64,000 nucleotides of DNA from Aldehydirespirator sp963667505 (GCA_963667505.2 OY763490.2:2790001-2854000); one strand, 5' to 3'; shown: positions 17,342-26,481, counted from the first letter of the stretch. A program made the numbers and translations. Notes: a model not told the origin generated them from the sequence alone.

Positions 17342-19021
17342 GTGGGCGCGACTCCGACAGTGGCGTCGGTGGCTGTGGTGGCGGTGGCCAGGACGGCGGT
17401 GAGGCCGGTGGACGGCGAACTGGCCGGATGGAACCCGGTGAAGTTGGCCGGCGCGGTGGGCCGCGAGGCGCTGGAGCGGGCCGGGCTCGACGCGGGGATG
17501 CTCGACGAGGTGGTAGTGGGGTGCGCCGACCCGGTGGGGGCCTGCGGCGCCGATGCGGCCCGGGCGATCGTGCTGGCCGCTGGATGGCCGGTCACCGTGG
17601 GCGGGCTGGTGGTGGACCGGGGCGAGACCAGCGGACTGGCCGCAGTGCAGGCGGCGGTGGCCGCCATCCGATCTGGCGAGGCCCGGACCGTGCTGGTGGT
17701 GGGGCTGGGATTGTGCTCGGTGGTGCCGCCGGGTGCGTCCGCGCTCAACCGCACCTACGGCGCGCCCTGGGGCGGGGTTGCCGAGCGGTTCGCCGACCGG
17801 GGTGGGCTGGTGCCCGCGCCCCGTCTGTCGGAGCGTGCCGCTCGGGCTGCGGGCATGAGCCGCGCCGACCTGGACGCCGCGGCCGAGGAGTCCCGACGGC
17901 GGCGTGCAGCGTCGGGGCCGAACGCAGCCGGGTCGGCCGTGATGGCAGAGTCGGACGCCGCGTCGCCGGACTTCGCCGGTGGGGCCTCGGCCAGGTCGGC
18001 CGTGATGGCAGAGTCGGACGCCGCGCCGTCGGACTTCGCCGGTGGGGCCTCGGCCAGTTCGCCCATCGTGGCAGTGGCGGCCCGGCCTGGCGCTGCCGCG
18101 GCGCGGGGCGTGTACCGCGGCGACCCCGTGGCTACCGACTTCGTACGCGACTGGGGCGATGCCACCGCGTTGCCCCCGGCCTTCGACGACGACGGGCTGC
18201 TGACCGCAGCCACGTTCGCTCCCCCGGCCGACAGCGTGGCCGCTGTGCTGCTGCAAGGCAGGCCTCGGCCTGGATCGCTCGACACCCATCGGGCCGGTGC
18301 TGCCGCCGCCTTCGGCAGCACCGTCTCGGACACCGGGGCCAGCCGGGACACAGAGGCGAGCCGGGACACAGAGGCGAGCCGGGCCACCGGAGCGAGCCGG
18401 GACAAAGAGGCGAGCCAGGCCACCGGAGCACACGGAGACACCGGAGCGAGCCGGGACACAGAGGCGAGCCGGGCCACCGGGGCGAGCCGGGACACAGAGG
18501 CGAGCCGGGCCACCGGGGCGAGCCGGGACACAGAGGCGAGCCGGGCCACCGGGGCGAGCCGGGACACAGAGGCGAGCCGGGACACCGGGGCGAGCCGGGA
18601 CACAGAGGCGAGCCAGGCCACCGGAGCGCACGGAGATGCCGGAGCGTGCGGGGAACTAACGGAGCTGGCGACGGTCGCCGGGATGGGCCGGGCCGCGGGT
18701 GACCCGTTCGATCCCGTCGGCAACGTGGCCGCGGCTGTCGGCCAGGCGCTGGGTGAGGCCGGCGTGGAACTCGTCGCGGTCGACGACACCGCTGTCGTCG
18801 AGCACGACGCGGCCACGGTCGGGCTGGTGGCGCAAGCGCTCGGCGTCGACGAATCGGGCATGAACCGGGCTGGCGGCGCGGTGGCCACCGGCGATGCGGG
18901 GGCAGCTGAGGAGTTGCGCCTCGTCGCCGACGGGCTGGCTGACAGGTCCGGCAACTTGCTGCTCACGATCAGCGCCGGGCCGACCGGCTCAGCTGCCATC
19001 CTTTGGAATGCTGAGATTTAG
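17342..19021 (+). CDS. thiolase-like protein lacking catalytic residues, with repeat insert
   Basis: 559 residues from GTG 17342. The thiolase fold is visible: VAVVAVARTAVRPVDGELAGWNP, EVVVGCADPVG, the MSRADLDAAAEESRRR helix and the C-terminal NRAGGAVATGDAGAAEELRLVA and LLTISAGPTGSAAILW. The active cysteine expected in RxCxSGL is replaced (RGETSGL), and the GH motif of the second half is GD, so the protein is probably not a working thiolase. A region of about 100 residues made of the hexapeptides ASRDTE/ASRATG (18-bp unit, about 18335-18640) is inserted between the halves, and a 21-residue segment (SAVMAESDAA) is doubled at 17930-18060. Role unknown; a non-catalytic partner of a lipid or acyl-CoA enzyme is one possibility. 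Confidence 0.65.
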   Translation: MGATPTVASVAVVAVARTAVRPVDGELAGWNPVKLAGAVGREALERAGLDAGMLDEVVVGCADPVGACGADAARAIVLAAGWPVTVGGLVVDRGETSGLAAVQAAVAAIRSGEARTVLVVGLGLCSVVPPGASALNRTYGAPWGGVAERFADRGGLVPAPRLSERAARAAGMSRADLDAAAEESRRRRAASGPNAAGSAVMAESDAASPDFAGGASARSAVMAESDAAPSDFAGGASASSPIVAVAARPGAAAARGVYRGDPVATDFVRDWGDATALPPAFDDDGLLTAATFAPPADSVAAVLLQGRPRPGSLDTHRAGAAAAFGSTVSDTGASRDTEASRDTEASRATGASRDKEASQATGAHGDTGASRDTEASRATGASRDTEASRATGASRDTEASRATGASRDTEASRDTGASRDTEASQATGAHGDAGACGELTELATVAGMGRAAGDPFDPVGNVAAAVGQALGEAGVELVAVDDTAVVEHDAATVGLVAQALGVDESGMNRAGGAVATGDAGAAEELRLVADGLADRSGNLLLTISAGPTGSAAILWNAEI

Positions 19022-19069
19022 TTATATTTCAAGTTGTTCGTGTCACACCGGTTTGGTACAGTACCTTCC

Positions 19070-19627
19070 ATGGAACTCGAAGTCCTCGCCACGCTGTTGG
19101 GCGTTGCTCTCGCCGCTCTGGTGGCGGCGTGCGGCGCGGGCTTTCGGTGGCTGCGCTCCGACCTCCGCGACTTGCGCAGCCACGTCGACAGCCGGTCCGA
19201 GGAACAGGCCGCGACTACGAATGCTCAGTTCGCAGCTACCAATGCTCAGTTCGCAGCGATAAACGGGCGTCTCGACAGACTCGATTCGAAGTTCGACGAC
19301 CTGATCATGGCCCTGGCCCGTGCCGGGTCACTCACCGACACTCGGCCGCCAGCGCCCCAGTCACCCGCACCCCAGCCACCGGCACCCCAGCCACCGGCAC
19401 CCCAGCCACCGGCACCCGTCTCCGACGTCACGGCTGCGGTCCGGTCGTCGGAGCCTGGGTCGGCACCAACGGAGGCACCGACCGAAGAGCCGCTTCCATC
19501 GGAGCCGTTGGCCGAGGCGGCTGATCCTCCCCGGGCGCGGCGGACGGCCGGTACGCCACCCGCGGCAAAGCCGTCGTCCCGGTCGCCTCCGGCCGAGCCG
19601 TTCGGGCCGACGGCGGCACCTGGCTGA
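19070..19627 (+). CDS. membrane-anchored coiled-coil protein
   Basis: 185 residues. One N-terminal transmembrane segment (LATLLGVALAALVAACGAGF) is followed by a short coiled coil (RSDLRDLRSHVDSRSEEQAA, then TNAQFAA twice, INGRLDRLDSKFDDLI) and a Pro/Ala-rich tail with three PAPQP units. ATG 19070 is preceded by TACAGT (19057-19062) at seven bases and no Shine-Dalgarno, suggesting a leaderless mRNA. The layout resembles the broken gene at 849-1947. No family recognised. Confidence 0.65.
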   Translation: MELEVLATLLGVALAALVAACGAGFRWLRSDLRDLRSHVDSRSEEQAATTNAQFAATNAQFAAINGRLDRLDSKFDDLIMALARAGSLTDTRPPAPQSPAPQPPAPQPPAPQPPAPVSDVTAAVRSSEPGSAPTEAPTEEPLPSEPLAEAADPPRARRTAGTPPAAKPSSRSPPAEPFGPTAAPG

Positions 19628-19704
19628 CTCGACACCGGCCGAAGCAGTTCCGGGTCGGTCGCGTAGCATCGAGACGAGTCGCCTGGGGAGAGGCCGTCAC
19701 CGGG

Positions 19705-20031
19705 ATGCAGAGAGAAAGAGCCGTCAACATCGGGCTGCTGGTGCTGGCGCTGGGTGGCCTGGTGCTGGGCGCGGTCCTGGCCGACCTCTTCAAGGTGCTC
19801 ATCGCCGTGGCGGTCGCCTACACCGTCCTGCGGCTGGGACTGGCCATGCTACGCAACCTGGCCCGGCCGCTGCCCGAGCCGCCCGACCCCGGCATCCTGC
19901 GCAAGGTCAAGATCGAGTACCGCTGCGCCATCTGCGGTGCCGAAGTGCGCATGACCGTCGCCCCCGACGAGGATCCCGAGCCGCCCCGCCACTGCCAGGA
20001 CGAGATGGACCTGGTGGTGCCCATCGAGTAG
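19705..20031 (+). CDS. small membrane protein with CxxC motif
   Basis: 108 residues. Two hydrophobic segments (VNIGLLVLALGGLVLGAVLA and LIAVAVAYTVLRLGLAMLR) precede a cytoplasmic-type domain with CAIC and, 26 residues on, HC, a possible zinc ribbon. The C-terminus EMDLVVPIE is echoed by an out-of-place duplicate of its coding bases at 20073-20105. Function unknown; I recognise no characterised homologue. Confidence 0.65.
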   Translation: MQRERAVNIGLLVLALGGLVLGAVLADLFKVLIAVAVAYTVLRLGLAMLRNLARPLPEPPDPGILRKVKIEYRCAICGAEVRMTVAPDEDPEPPRHCQDEMDLVVPIE

Positions 20032-20072
20032 CCCCCTGCCCTGTGCGACCGCCTTCGGCATCGTCGCCGCGA

Positions 20073-20420
20073 CGAGATGACCTGGTGGCGCCCATCGAGT
20101 AGCCCAGCCGAGTTATCCACAGGCTGTGGGCAAAGCTGGGGGAAATAACAACGATGTGATCACGGGGCGTCCGCCCGATGTCTGGCCCCGCGGACGCCAC
20201 GGCCTCGCCGCTGGCCCGCTGCTCGTCACCACCAAACGTCTGGCCCCGCGGACGCCACGGCCCCACCGCCAGCCCACTGCTCGTCACCACCAAACGTCTG
20301 GCCCCGCGGACGCCACGGCCCCACCGCCAGCCCACTGCTCGTCACCACCAGATGACTCCCCCGCGGACGCGACGGCCCCACCGGCGGCCCGCCGCTCGTC
20401 ACCACCAGATGTCTGCCCCG
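20073..20420. repeat. duplicated gene end and 58-bp tandem repeat
   Basis: Bases 20073-20105 repeat the last codons and stop of the preceding gene (matching about 19999-20034 with small changes). From about 20165 to 20420 a unit of about 58 bp (core TCTGGCCCCGCGGACGCC) occurs four to five times. The space separates the membrane-protein gene from crgA, with which it converges. No gene seen. Confidence 0.7.
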
Positions 20421-20431
20421 CGGGCGGACGG

Positions 20432-20713
20432 TCAGCGGTACTTTGTGGCGGTCACGATCCCGGCCAGGATCAGGCCCAGGCCGCCCAGCAGGACCACGTT
20501 CGAGGTGTCCCAGAACACGCCCAGATAGTTGACGATGATCGTCATCACGCCCAGTGCCAGCAGGCTGAACAGCAGGATCGGCACCCAGATCGGGCTCGGA
20601 TCCTGCACATCGAACCCGGTGTGGGTCTGGGTGTCGGGCTTGTAGTTGTCGGGGCGGGTGCCCTTGGCGGTCACCCGGCCAGCCGGCACTCGGCGCTTGG
20701 TGGGTCTCGGCAT
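20432..20713 (-). CDS. crgA: cell division protein CrgA
   Basis: 93 residues from ATG 20713: basic N-terminus MPRPTKRRVP, then two transmembrane helices, IWVPILLFSLLALGVMTIIV and VVLLGGLGLILAGIVTATKY, joined by a short loop (NYLGVFWDTSN). This is the actinobacterial CrgA architecture. CrgA sits in the membrane at the septum and helps recruit or time FtsZ-ring and peptidoglycan-synthesis proteins. A longer open frame upstream is not part of it; the SDR gene begins just above on the same strand. Confidence 0.9.
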   Translation of the reverse strand: MPRPTKRRVPAGRVTAKGTRPDNYKPDTQTHTGFDVQDPSPIWVPILLFSLLALGVMTIIVNYLGVFWDTSNVVLLGGLGLILAGIVTATKYR

Positions 20714-20736
20714 GGCTCCGAGGATAGACGCCGCCG

Positions 20737-21573
20737 TCAGAAGCGGCCCATCAGGAAGTTGGCTGCATCGGTTGCGGCGGGATAGGCGCCGGTGATCCCC
20801 GCACTCACGTAGCCGGCGTCGGTGACCAGCGTCACCCCGTTGATGTGGGCCGCGGCGTCGCTGCACAGGAACAGCAGCGGAGAGGCCTGCTCCATCGGGG
20901 TGGAGGCCGCCACCCCGGCGTCGGCGCGGTAGTCGGCGCCGAAGCCCAGCCATAGCTCCTCGTTGGCGACGGCCAGCGGGGTCACGGTCGGGCCGGGGCA
21001 GATGGCATTGATGCGGACGCCTCGCCGCAGCATCGGATAAGCCTGGGCGGCCACGTAGGCGCACACCGCCTGCTTGGTGTGGAAGTAGTCGGCCCAGCGG
21101 CGTTCGACGAACCAGGCCGCGGCCTCGTCGAAGTCGGAGATGGCCAGAACCTCCTTCAGTTCCTCCAGGTTCGACTCCCAGCCCAGGCCCGCCGCCGAGG
21201 AGATGAAACCGACCGCTGCGCCCTCGCCGAGGAACCCGGCTCCGAGCATCCGGTCGATCAGATGGCGGTGGCCCACGAAGTTGACGCGCTCGATGCCGGG
21301 GGTGCCGTCGGCCACGCCCGCGCAGGCCAACAGGACGTGTACCGGCCCGCCGCACTCGTCCACGGCGGCGTCGACGGAAGCCCGCTCGGCCAGGTCGAGC
21401 CCGATGGCCGTCACCCCGTCCAGGGTCACCTCGCAGCGGTCCATCACCACCACCTCGGCCCCGGCGTCGAGGGCCAGTGCGGCCGCGGCGGCACCGATGC
21501 CGGTGGCCCCGCCCACCACCAGCACCCGCTTGCCGTCGAACCGGAACTCATCGAATGGCGGCATTGCGGGCAA
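20737..21573 (-). CDS. short-chain dehydrogenase/reductase
   Basis: 278 residues. NAD(P)-binding motif GGATGIG, strand end LACAG (usual NAG), catalytic Ser in FISSAAG and YFHTK as the YxxxK pair; PGPTVTPL and a C-terminal GVTLVTDAGY follow. The long stretch between Ser and Tyr resembles 3-alpha-hydroxysteroid or carveol dehydrogenase-type SDRs. TTG 21573 is preferred because GGGAGGGAGG lies at good spacing; ATG 21564 is 9 bases downstream. It is divergent from the P450 gene with about 30 bases between, so the pair may be co-regulated and share a terpenoid or steroid substrate (inference). Confidence 0.85.
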   Translation of the reverse strand: MPAMPPFDEFRFDGKRVLVVGGATGIGAAAAALALDAGAEVVVMDRCEVTLDGVTAIGLDLAERASVDAAVDECGGPVHVLLACAGVADGTPGIERVNFVGHRHLIDRMLGAGFLGEGAAVGFISSAAGLGWESNLEELKEVLAISDFDEAAAWFVERRWADYFHTKQAVCAYVAAQAYPMLRRGVRINAICPGPTVTPLAVANEELWLGFGADYRADAGVAASTPMEQASPLLFLCSDAAAHINGVTLVTDAGYVSAGITGAYPAATDAANFLMGRF

Positions 21574-21602
21574 CGGCCTCCCTCCCTAGCGTGACTGTCG
21601 GC

Positions 21603-22796
21603 ATGTCTACCAGTGCCTCCGACGTCTACTACGACCCGTACGACTTCGAGATCGACGCCGACCCGTACCCGGTCTGGAAGCGGCTGCGCGACGAGGCACC
21701 CCTGTACCGCAACGAACGGTACGACTTCTACGCGCTGAGCCGGTTCGCCGACGTGGAGGCGGCCTCCAAGGACTGGAGGACCTACAGCTCAGCGAGAGGC
21801 ACCGTCCTGGAAATCATCAAGAGCGGGATGAAGACCCCGCCGGGCCTGATCCTCTTCGAGGACCCGCCCGCGCACCTGCACCACCGGGGGCTCGTGTCAC
21901 GGGTGTTCACCCCCAAGAAGATGAACGCCCTCGAGCCGCAGCTGCGGGAGTTCTGCGCCCGCAGCCTCGACCCGCTGGTGGGCAAAGGCCGCTTCGACTT
22001 CATCGCCGACCTCGGTGCCCAGATGCCCATGCGGGCCATCGGCATGCTGCTGGGTATCCCCGAGCGGGACCAGAGCACGCTACGGAAGGTGGTGGACGAC
22101 AGCCTGCGGCTGGCCGACGGCACCATGCCCGAATTCGACTACCGCCTCGACTCCTCCGGAATGCTGGGCGAGTACATCGACTGGAGGGCCGACCACCCGA
22201 CCGACGACCTGATGACCGAGCTGCTCCAAGCCGAGTTCGAGGACGAGACCGGCGCTAGGCGACGGCTCAGCCGCGCCGAGGTCATGAACTTCGTCACGCT
22301 CCTCAACGGGGCCGGCAACGAGACCACCACCCGGCTAATCGGCTGGACCGGCAAGCTTCTGGCCGAGCATCCCGACCAGCGCCGGGAGTTGGTGGAGGAC
22401 CGGGAGCTGGTGCCGCAGGCCATTGAGGAGATCCTGCGTTTCGAGTCGCCCTCGCCGGTGCAGGGCCGCTATGCGACCACCGACGTCGAGCACTACGGGC
22501 AGACGGTGCCCGAGGGCAGCACGATGCTGCTGCTTCACGGTTCGGCCAACCGCGACGACCGCCAGTTCGCGGACGCCGACACCTTCGACATCCACCGGGA
22601 CATCGGCCACCACCTGGCCTTCGGCTACGGCATCCACTTCTGCCTCGGTGCGGCCCTGGCCCGGATAGAGGGGCGGGTCGCGCTGGACGAGGTGTTGCAG
22701 CGCTGGCCCGAATGGGACATTGACTGGGACAACGCTGTGCAGGCCCGGACCTCCACGGTGCGAGGCTGGGAGAGCCTGCCCGTGTTCACCAACTAG
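21603..22796 (+). CDS. cytochrome P450
   Basis: 397 residues. I-helix oxygen-binding motif LLNGAGNETTTRLIG, K-helix EEILR, and the heme-binding loop FGYGIHFCLGAALAR with Cys at about 347. Length and lack of membrane anchor fit soluble bacterial P450s that take electrons from a ferredoxin; none is encoded nearby. Substrate unknown; the divergent SDR hints at an alcohol/ketone step on a lipid or terpenoid. ATG 21603 is used; GTG 21591 is also in frame. Confidence 0.93.
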   Translation: MSTSASDVYYDPYDFEIDADPYPVWKRLRDEAPLYRNERYDFYALSRFADVEAASKDWRTYSSARGTVLEIIKSGMKTPPGLILFEDPPAHLHHRGLVSRVFTPKKMNALEPQLREFCARSLDPLVGKGRFDFIADLGAQMPMRAIGMLLGIPERDQSTLRKVVDDSLRLADGTMPEFDYRLDSSGMLGEYIDWRADHPTDDLMTELLQAEFEDETGARRRLSRAEVMNFVTLLNGAGNETTTRLIGWTGKLLAEHPDQRRELVEDRELVPQAIEEILRFESPSPVQGRYATTDVEHYGQTVPEGSTMLLLHGSANRDDRQFADADTFDIHRDIGHHLAFGYGIHFCLGAALARIEGRVALDEVLQRWPEWDIDWDNAVQARTSTVRGWESLPVFTN

Positions 22797-22860
22797 GCGC
22801 TGCCCGGTGATGGCCGGGGACGTTGTCGCTGGGTAGATGGTGCTGGGGGTCCGCTGGGCG

Positions 22861-23424
22861 CTAGCGGAAGTTCTCCCAGTAGCGGGACGGCACCGGGCCC
22901 CGCTGGCCGTGGTACTTAGAGCCCAGCTTGCTTGACCCGTAAGGAGTGTCGGCTGCGGTGGTCATCCGCTGGAAGCTGATCTGGCCGATGCGCATGCCGG
23001 GGTAGAGGGTGATGGGCAGGTTGGCGACGTTGGACAACTCCAAGGTGAGCTGGCCGTCGAAGCCTGGGTCGACGAACCCGGCGGTCGAGTGGATCAGCAA
23101 GCCGAGACGACCCAGCGACGACTTGCCCTCCAAGCGAGCGACCAGGTCGTCGGGCAGAGCCACCCGTTCAAGGGTGCAGCCGAGCACGAACTCGCCGGGA
23201 TGCAGGATGAACGGGTCGTCGTCATCGGCCTCGACCGGCGTGGTCAATTCTGACAGATCCTGCTTCACGTCGATGTGGCCCAAGGTGTGGTTGCGGAACA
23301 CCCGGAAGCTGCTACCCAGGCGCAGGTCCACCGACGACGGCTGGACCGCGCCCTCGTCCAACGGATCGATGACGATGCGGCTGGCGGCGAGCGCCTCGCG
23401 AATCGACCGGTCCGACAAGATCAC
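22861..23424 (-). CDS. dcd: dCTP deaminase, dUMP-forming
   Basis: 187 residues, starting GTG 23424 (VILSDRSIREAL). Contains QPSSVDLRLGSSFRVFRN, the catalytic region LARLEGKSSLGRLGLLIHSTAGFVDPGF (shown in family order, E of EGKSSLGR is the catalytic acid) and the C-terminal YGSSKLGSKYHGQRGP. This length and tail match the bifunctional actinobacterial and archaeal enzyme that turns dCTP directly into dUMP, supplying thymidylate synthesis. Its start region is repeated four more times upstream, see the adjoining repeat. Confidence 0.92.
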   Translation of the reverse strand: MILSDRSIREALAASRIVIDPLDEGAVQPSSVDLRLGSSFRVFRNHTLGHIDVKQDLSELTTPVEADDDDPFILHPGEFVLGCTLERVALPDDLVARLEGKSSLGRLGLLIHSTAGFVDPGFDGQLTLELSNVANLPITLYPGMRIGQISFQRMTTAADTPYGSSKLGSKYHGQRGPVPSRYWENFR

Positions 23425-23665
23425 GACACCACTCCCCGCCCGGCGAACACCCCGAGCAACGACCCGTCCGACAACATCACCACACGACCCCCCGCCCGGC
23501 GAACACCCCGAGTGACGACCCTTCCGACAACATCACCACACGACCCGGCGAGTCGGCGGTGGCGGTGGCCACTCCACGCGTCGAACAGTCCGACAACATC
23601 ACCACGCCGCTCCCCACCTGGCGAACACCCCGCGCGACGACTCGTCCGACGAGATCACCACGCCC
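23405..23665. repeat. five tandem copies of the dcd start region (about 56 bp)
   Basis: TCCGACAA-ATCAC, the complement of the dcd start (GTG ATC TTG TCG GA), recurs at 23411, 23467, 23523, 23589 and 23645. Four copies are non-functional upstream of the real start, each with a GTG codon and its leader. Nothing else is recognised in the 445-base gap up to 23869 except the promoter of the next gene. Confidence 0.8.
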
Positions 23666-23834
23666 GCCGGGTGTTGGTGGCTGGTGCGCCAACTTCGGGG
23701 ACATGTCGATCGGCCGTCCATGCACGGAGCGTAGGTCAGCACACGATCCGATGGACCCCGGACGGGTCAGGCGGGGCTCCGGGAGCGTCTCCGGAGCGGC
23801 CCTGACAGCGCTCGCCCGATGTGACGAAGGTCAC

Positions 23835-23869
23835 TTGTTGGCCGTGCCCAGCCTGTTAGGTTTCGGCCG
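23835..23869 (+). promoter_or_regulatory. leaderless promoter of the aminotransferase gene
   Basis: TTGTTG at 23835-23840 and TAGGTT at 23857-23862 are separated by 16 bases; the ATG at 23870 follows seven bases later with no Shine-Dalgarno sequence. Transcription would start at or next to the ATG. Confidence 0.55.
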
Positions 23870-25138
23870 ATGGAGTTCCGCCGGATCAACGGCCTGCCCC
23901 CCTACGTCTTCACGATCATCAACGACCTGAAGATCAAGCTTCGTCAGAACGGCGCCGACATCATCGACCTCGGGTTCGGCAACCCCGACCTGCCGTCGCC
24001 CGACATCGCGGTGGACAAACTGTGCGAGGCGGCCCGCAACCCCCGCAACCACCGCTACTCGTCCAGCCGGGGCCTGCCCGCCCTGCGCCGGAACATCGCG
24101 GCCCTCTACCAGCACCGCTTCGGCGTGGAACTCGACCCTGACACCGAGGTCATCAACACCATCGGGGCCAAGGAGGGGTTCAGCCACCTCATGTGGGTGC
24201 TGCTACAGCCCGGCGACACCTGCCTGGTGCCCACGCCCAGCTACCCCATCCACATCTACGGGCCGCTGTTCGCGGGCGCCCAGATTCGAGAGGTGCCCCT
24301 CGCCGACGGCGGCGAGTTCGTCAACCGGATGCAGCTCACTTGGCGCTACAGCCGGCCCAAGCCCCGGGTGGCGGTGATCTCGTTCCCGCACAACCCCACC
24401 ACCACCTGCGTCGATCTGGACTTCATGCAGAGGGTGGTGGACTGGGCCCGGGAGCACGAGATGCTGATCGTGCACGACAACGCCTACGCGGACTTGGGCT
24501 TCGACGGCTACCAGCCGCCGTCGATCCTGCAGGTGGAGGGGGCCAAGGAGTGCGCGGTGGAGTTCTACTCGTGCACCAAGTCGTTCTCGATGGCCGGGTG
24601 GCGGATGGCGTTCATGCTGGGCAACGCCGAGGTGGTTTCCGCCCTGGCCAAGCTCAAGAGCTACCTCGACTACGGGTCGTTCCAGCCGATCCAGATCGCG
24701 ACTGCGGTCACCCTGCGGGAACAGCCCGACTACCCGCTGGAGGCGTGCGACGTGTACCAGCGGCGCCGCGACGCGCTGTGCGACGGCCTCAACCGCATCG
24801 GCTGGGAAGTGGCACCGCCCAAGGGGACGATGTTCGTGTGGGCCCGCATTCCTGAGCCGTACCGACACATGGACTCGATCGAGTTCGCCTCGACGCTGGT
24901 GGAGCAGGCCCATGTGGCGGTGTCGCCGGGCGTGGGGTTCGGGCCCGGTGGCGAAGGGCACGTGCGGTTCGCCCTCATCGAGAACGAGCAGCGCATCAGC
25001 CAAGGGATCCGCAACCTGCGGCGGGCGCTGCCCGAGTTGAAGCCGTCGGCCCGGCCCGAGCATCCGGGCGCTGGGGCCGGAGTCGGGGCCGGGATCGGAG
25101 TCGGAGTCGGGGCGGAGAAGGCCACCGCCGCCGCCTAG
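23870..25138 (+). CDS. AlaC-like aminotransferase (class I/II)
   Basis: 422 residues. N-terminus MEFRRINGLPPYVFTIIN matches the AlaC/LL-DAP-aminotransferase branch; IDLGFGNPDLPSP, PSYPIH, HNPTTT, HDNAYADLGF and the PLP lysine in SCTKSFSMAGWR are all present. AlaC-type enzymes make alanine from pyruvate with glutamate as donor; related actinobacterial proteins serve as general transaminases. The C-terminal 25 residues are a Gly/Ala/Val low-complexity tail (GAGAGVGAGIGVGVGAEK), absent from typical homologues. The promoter is leaderless (TAGGTT at 23857). Confidence 0.85.
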   Translation: MEFRRINGLPPYVFTIINDLKIKLRQNGADIIDLGFGNPDLPSPDIAVDKLCEAARNPRNHRYSSSRGLPALRRNIAALYQHRFGVELDPDTEVINTIGAKEGFSHLMWVLLQPGDTCLVPTPSYPIHIYGPLFAGAQIREVPLADGGEFVNRMQLTWRYSRPKPRVAVISFPHNPTTTCVDLDFMQRVVDWAREHEMLIVHDNAYADLGFDGYQPPSILQVEGAKECAVEFYSCTKSFSMAGWRMAFMLGNAEVVSALAKLKSYLDYGSFQPIQIATAVTLREQPDYPLEACDVYQRRRDALCDGLNRIGWEVAPPKGTMFVWARIPEPYRHMDSIEFASTLVEQAHVAVSPGVGFGPGGEGHVRFALIENEQRISQGIRNLRRALPELKPSARPEHPGAGAGVGAGIGVGVGAEKATAAA

Positions 25139-25152
25139 CTGTTCCCGCCCGG

Positions 25153-25203
25153 CAAATTGGCGACGTACTGGGCACTATGCACCCAAAATCCGCACCAATT
25201 TCG
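25153..25203. repeat. family-A palindromic element
   Basis: A 51-bp element bounded by CAAATTGG and CCAATTTCG, lying between the aminotransferase stop and the yaaA promoter (TATAAC at 25224). Confidence 0.75.
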
Positions 25204-25235
25204 GGGAGGGGCGCTAGCGGGGGTATAACGGCGCG

Positions 25236-26015
25236 ATGCTGATCGTGGTCTCGCCGGCCAAAGCGCTCGACTATTCGTCCAAGCTGCCCACCCGCAAGCA
25301 CTCCCAGCCCCGGATGCTGGAGGAGGCCTCGCCGCTGGTGGATGTGATGCGGCAGAAGTCGCCCGACGAGATCTCGGCGCTGATGGGCATCTCGGCGGAG
25401 CTGGCCGAGCTCAACTTCGAGCGCTACGCCGACTGGGAGGCGCCGTTCACGACGGACGACGCCCGGCCCGCCCTGCTGGCCTTCGCGGGCGACGTGTACC
25501 AGGGCATGGACGCCGCCGCGACGTTCACCGAGCGCGACTACACCCACGCCCAGAAGGTGCTGCGCATCCTGTCGGGGCTGTACGGGGTGCTGCGGCCGCT
25601 CGACCTGATGCAGCCGTACCGGCTGGAGATGGGCTCCAAGCTGTCCACCGACCGGGGGCGCGACCTCTACGAGTACTGGGGCTCGCGCATCACCGATGCG
25701 CTGAACGCCGACCTGGCTGCGAGTCCGGGGCCGGCGGTGGTGGTGAACCTGGCGTCGAACGAGTACTTCCGCTCGGTGGACCTGGGGCGGCTGGAGGGGC
25801 GGCTGGTGACGCCGTCGTTCCTGGACGGGCGGGGCGACAACGAGCCCAAGATCATCTCGTTCTTCGCCAAGCGGGCCCGGGGGTCGATGGCCAGCTGGAT
25901 CATCCGCAGCCGGGTCAAGTCGGTGCGAGGCCTGCGGGACTTCGACGGCCTGGGCTACGCGTTCGACGCCGAACGGTCAGGTGCCGACCGTCCAGTGTTC
26001 GTGCGCTACTCCTAG
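25236..26015 (+). CDS. yaaA: YaaA-family peroxide-stress protein
   Basis: 259 residues, usual length. Family motifs: MLIVVSPAKALDY, AFAGDVYQGMDA, RILSGLYGVLRPLDLMQPYRLEMGSKL, NLASNEYF and ISFFAKRARGSMASWII near the C-terminus. YaaA limits intracellular free iron and DNA damage during peroxide stress; the biochemical activity is DNA-binding in the E. coli protein. ATG 25236 lies six bases after TATAAC (25224-25229), so the mRNA is probably leaderless. Confidence 0.93.
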   Translation: MLIVVSPAKALDYSSKLPTRKHSQPRMLEEASPLVDVMRQKSPDEISALMGISAELAELNFERYADWEAPFTTDDARPALLAFAGDVYQGMDAAATFTERDYTHAQKVLRILSGLYGVLRPLDLMQPYRLEMGSKLSTDRGRDLYEYWGSRITDALNADLAASPGPAVVVNLASNEYFRSVDLGRLEGRLVTPSFLDGRGDNEPKIISFFAKRARGSMASWIIRSRVKSVRGLRDFDGLGYAFDAERSGADRPVFVRYS

Positions 26016-26034
26016 TCGTATCGCCGAGAGCCCC

Positions 26035-26286
26035 GTGGCGGGGATCTCGGGAGAGAACCAGCGCACCACACACCCACAACACTCCCGAGAACTCGGCGCG
26101 GCCGGGCTGTGCCACCTTCGAATCCGACGGCGGCGCCCGTGAAGCGACGGGCGGCCTCACCGCCGGGGATCTCGGGAGAGAACCAGCGCGCCACACACCC
26201 ACAACACTCCCGAGAACTTGGCGCGGCCGGGCTGTGCCACCTCCGAATCCGACGGCGGCGCCAGTGAAGCGACGGGCGGCCTCCGG
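26035..26286. repeat. two tandem copies of a 126-bp repeat
   Basis: The unit starting GGGATCTCGGGAGAG at 26041 recurs at 26167 with few changes. Each holds CTCGGGAG and CTCCCGAG about 40 bases apart, able to pair. It fills most of the gap between yaaA and tRNA-Gly; no gene is seen. Confidence 0.8.
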
Positions 26287-26338
26287 GCGCGGGCGGGATG
26301 TGCAGGGGACGCCGCGGTGGCTACGCTCGGGAGCCTCC

Positions 26339-26412
26339 GCGGGTGTAGTTCAATGGTAGAACATCAGCTTCCCAAGCTGAGAATGCGAGTTCGATTCTCG
26401 TCATCCGCTCCA
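26339..26412 (+). tRNA. tRNA-Gly (CCC)
   Basis: Acceptor GCGGGTG pairs with CATCCGC. The anticodon arm TCAGC-TTCCCAA-GCTGA gives CCC. T arm GCGAG-TTCGATT-CTCGT. The terminal CCA (26410-26412) is encoded. Confidence 0.93.
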
Positions 26413-26481
26413 GTTTCAGGGGTACGCGGCCAGACGCCGGATTGGTAGTACTGCTGTTGCTACTTTGGTAGCATCGTTTCT

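Noticed and set aside
20713..21355. Long N-terminal extension of CrgA (open frame 20432-21355)
   Set aside because: It runs antiframe through the SDR gene on the same strand; the CrgA family starts with the basic MPRPTKRR segment at 20713.
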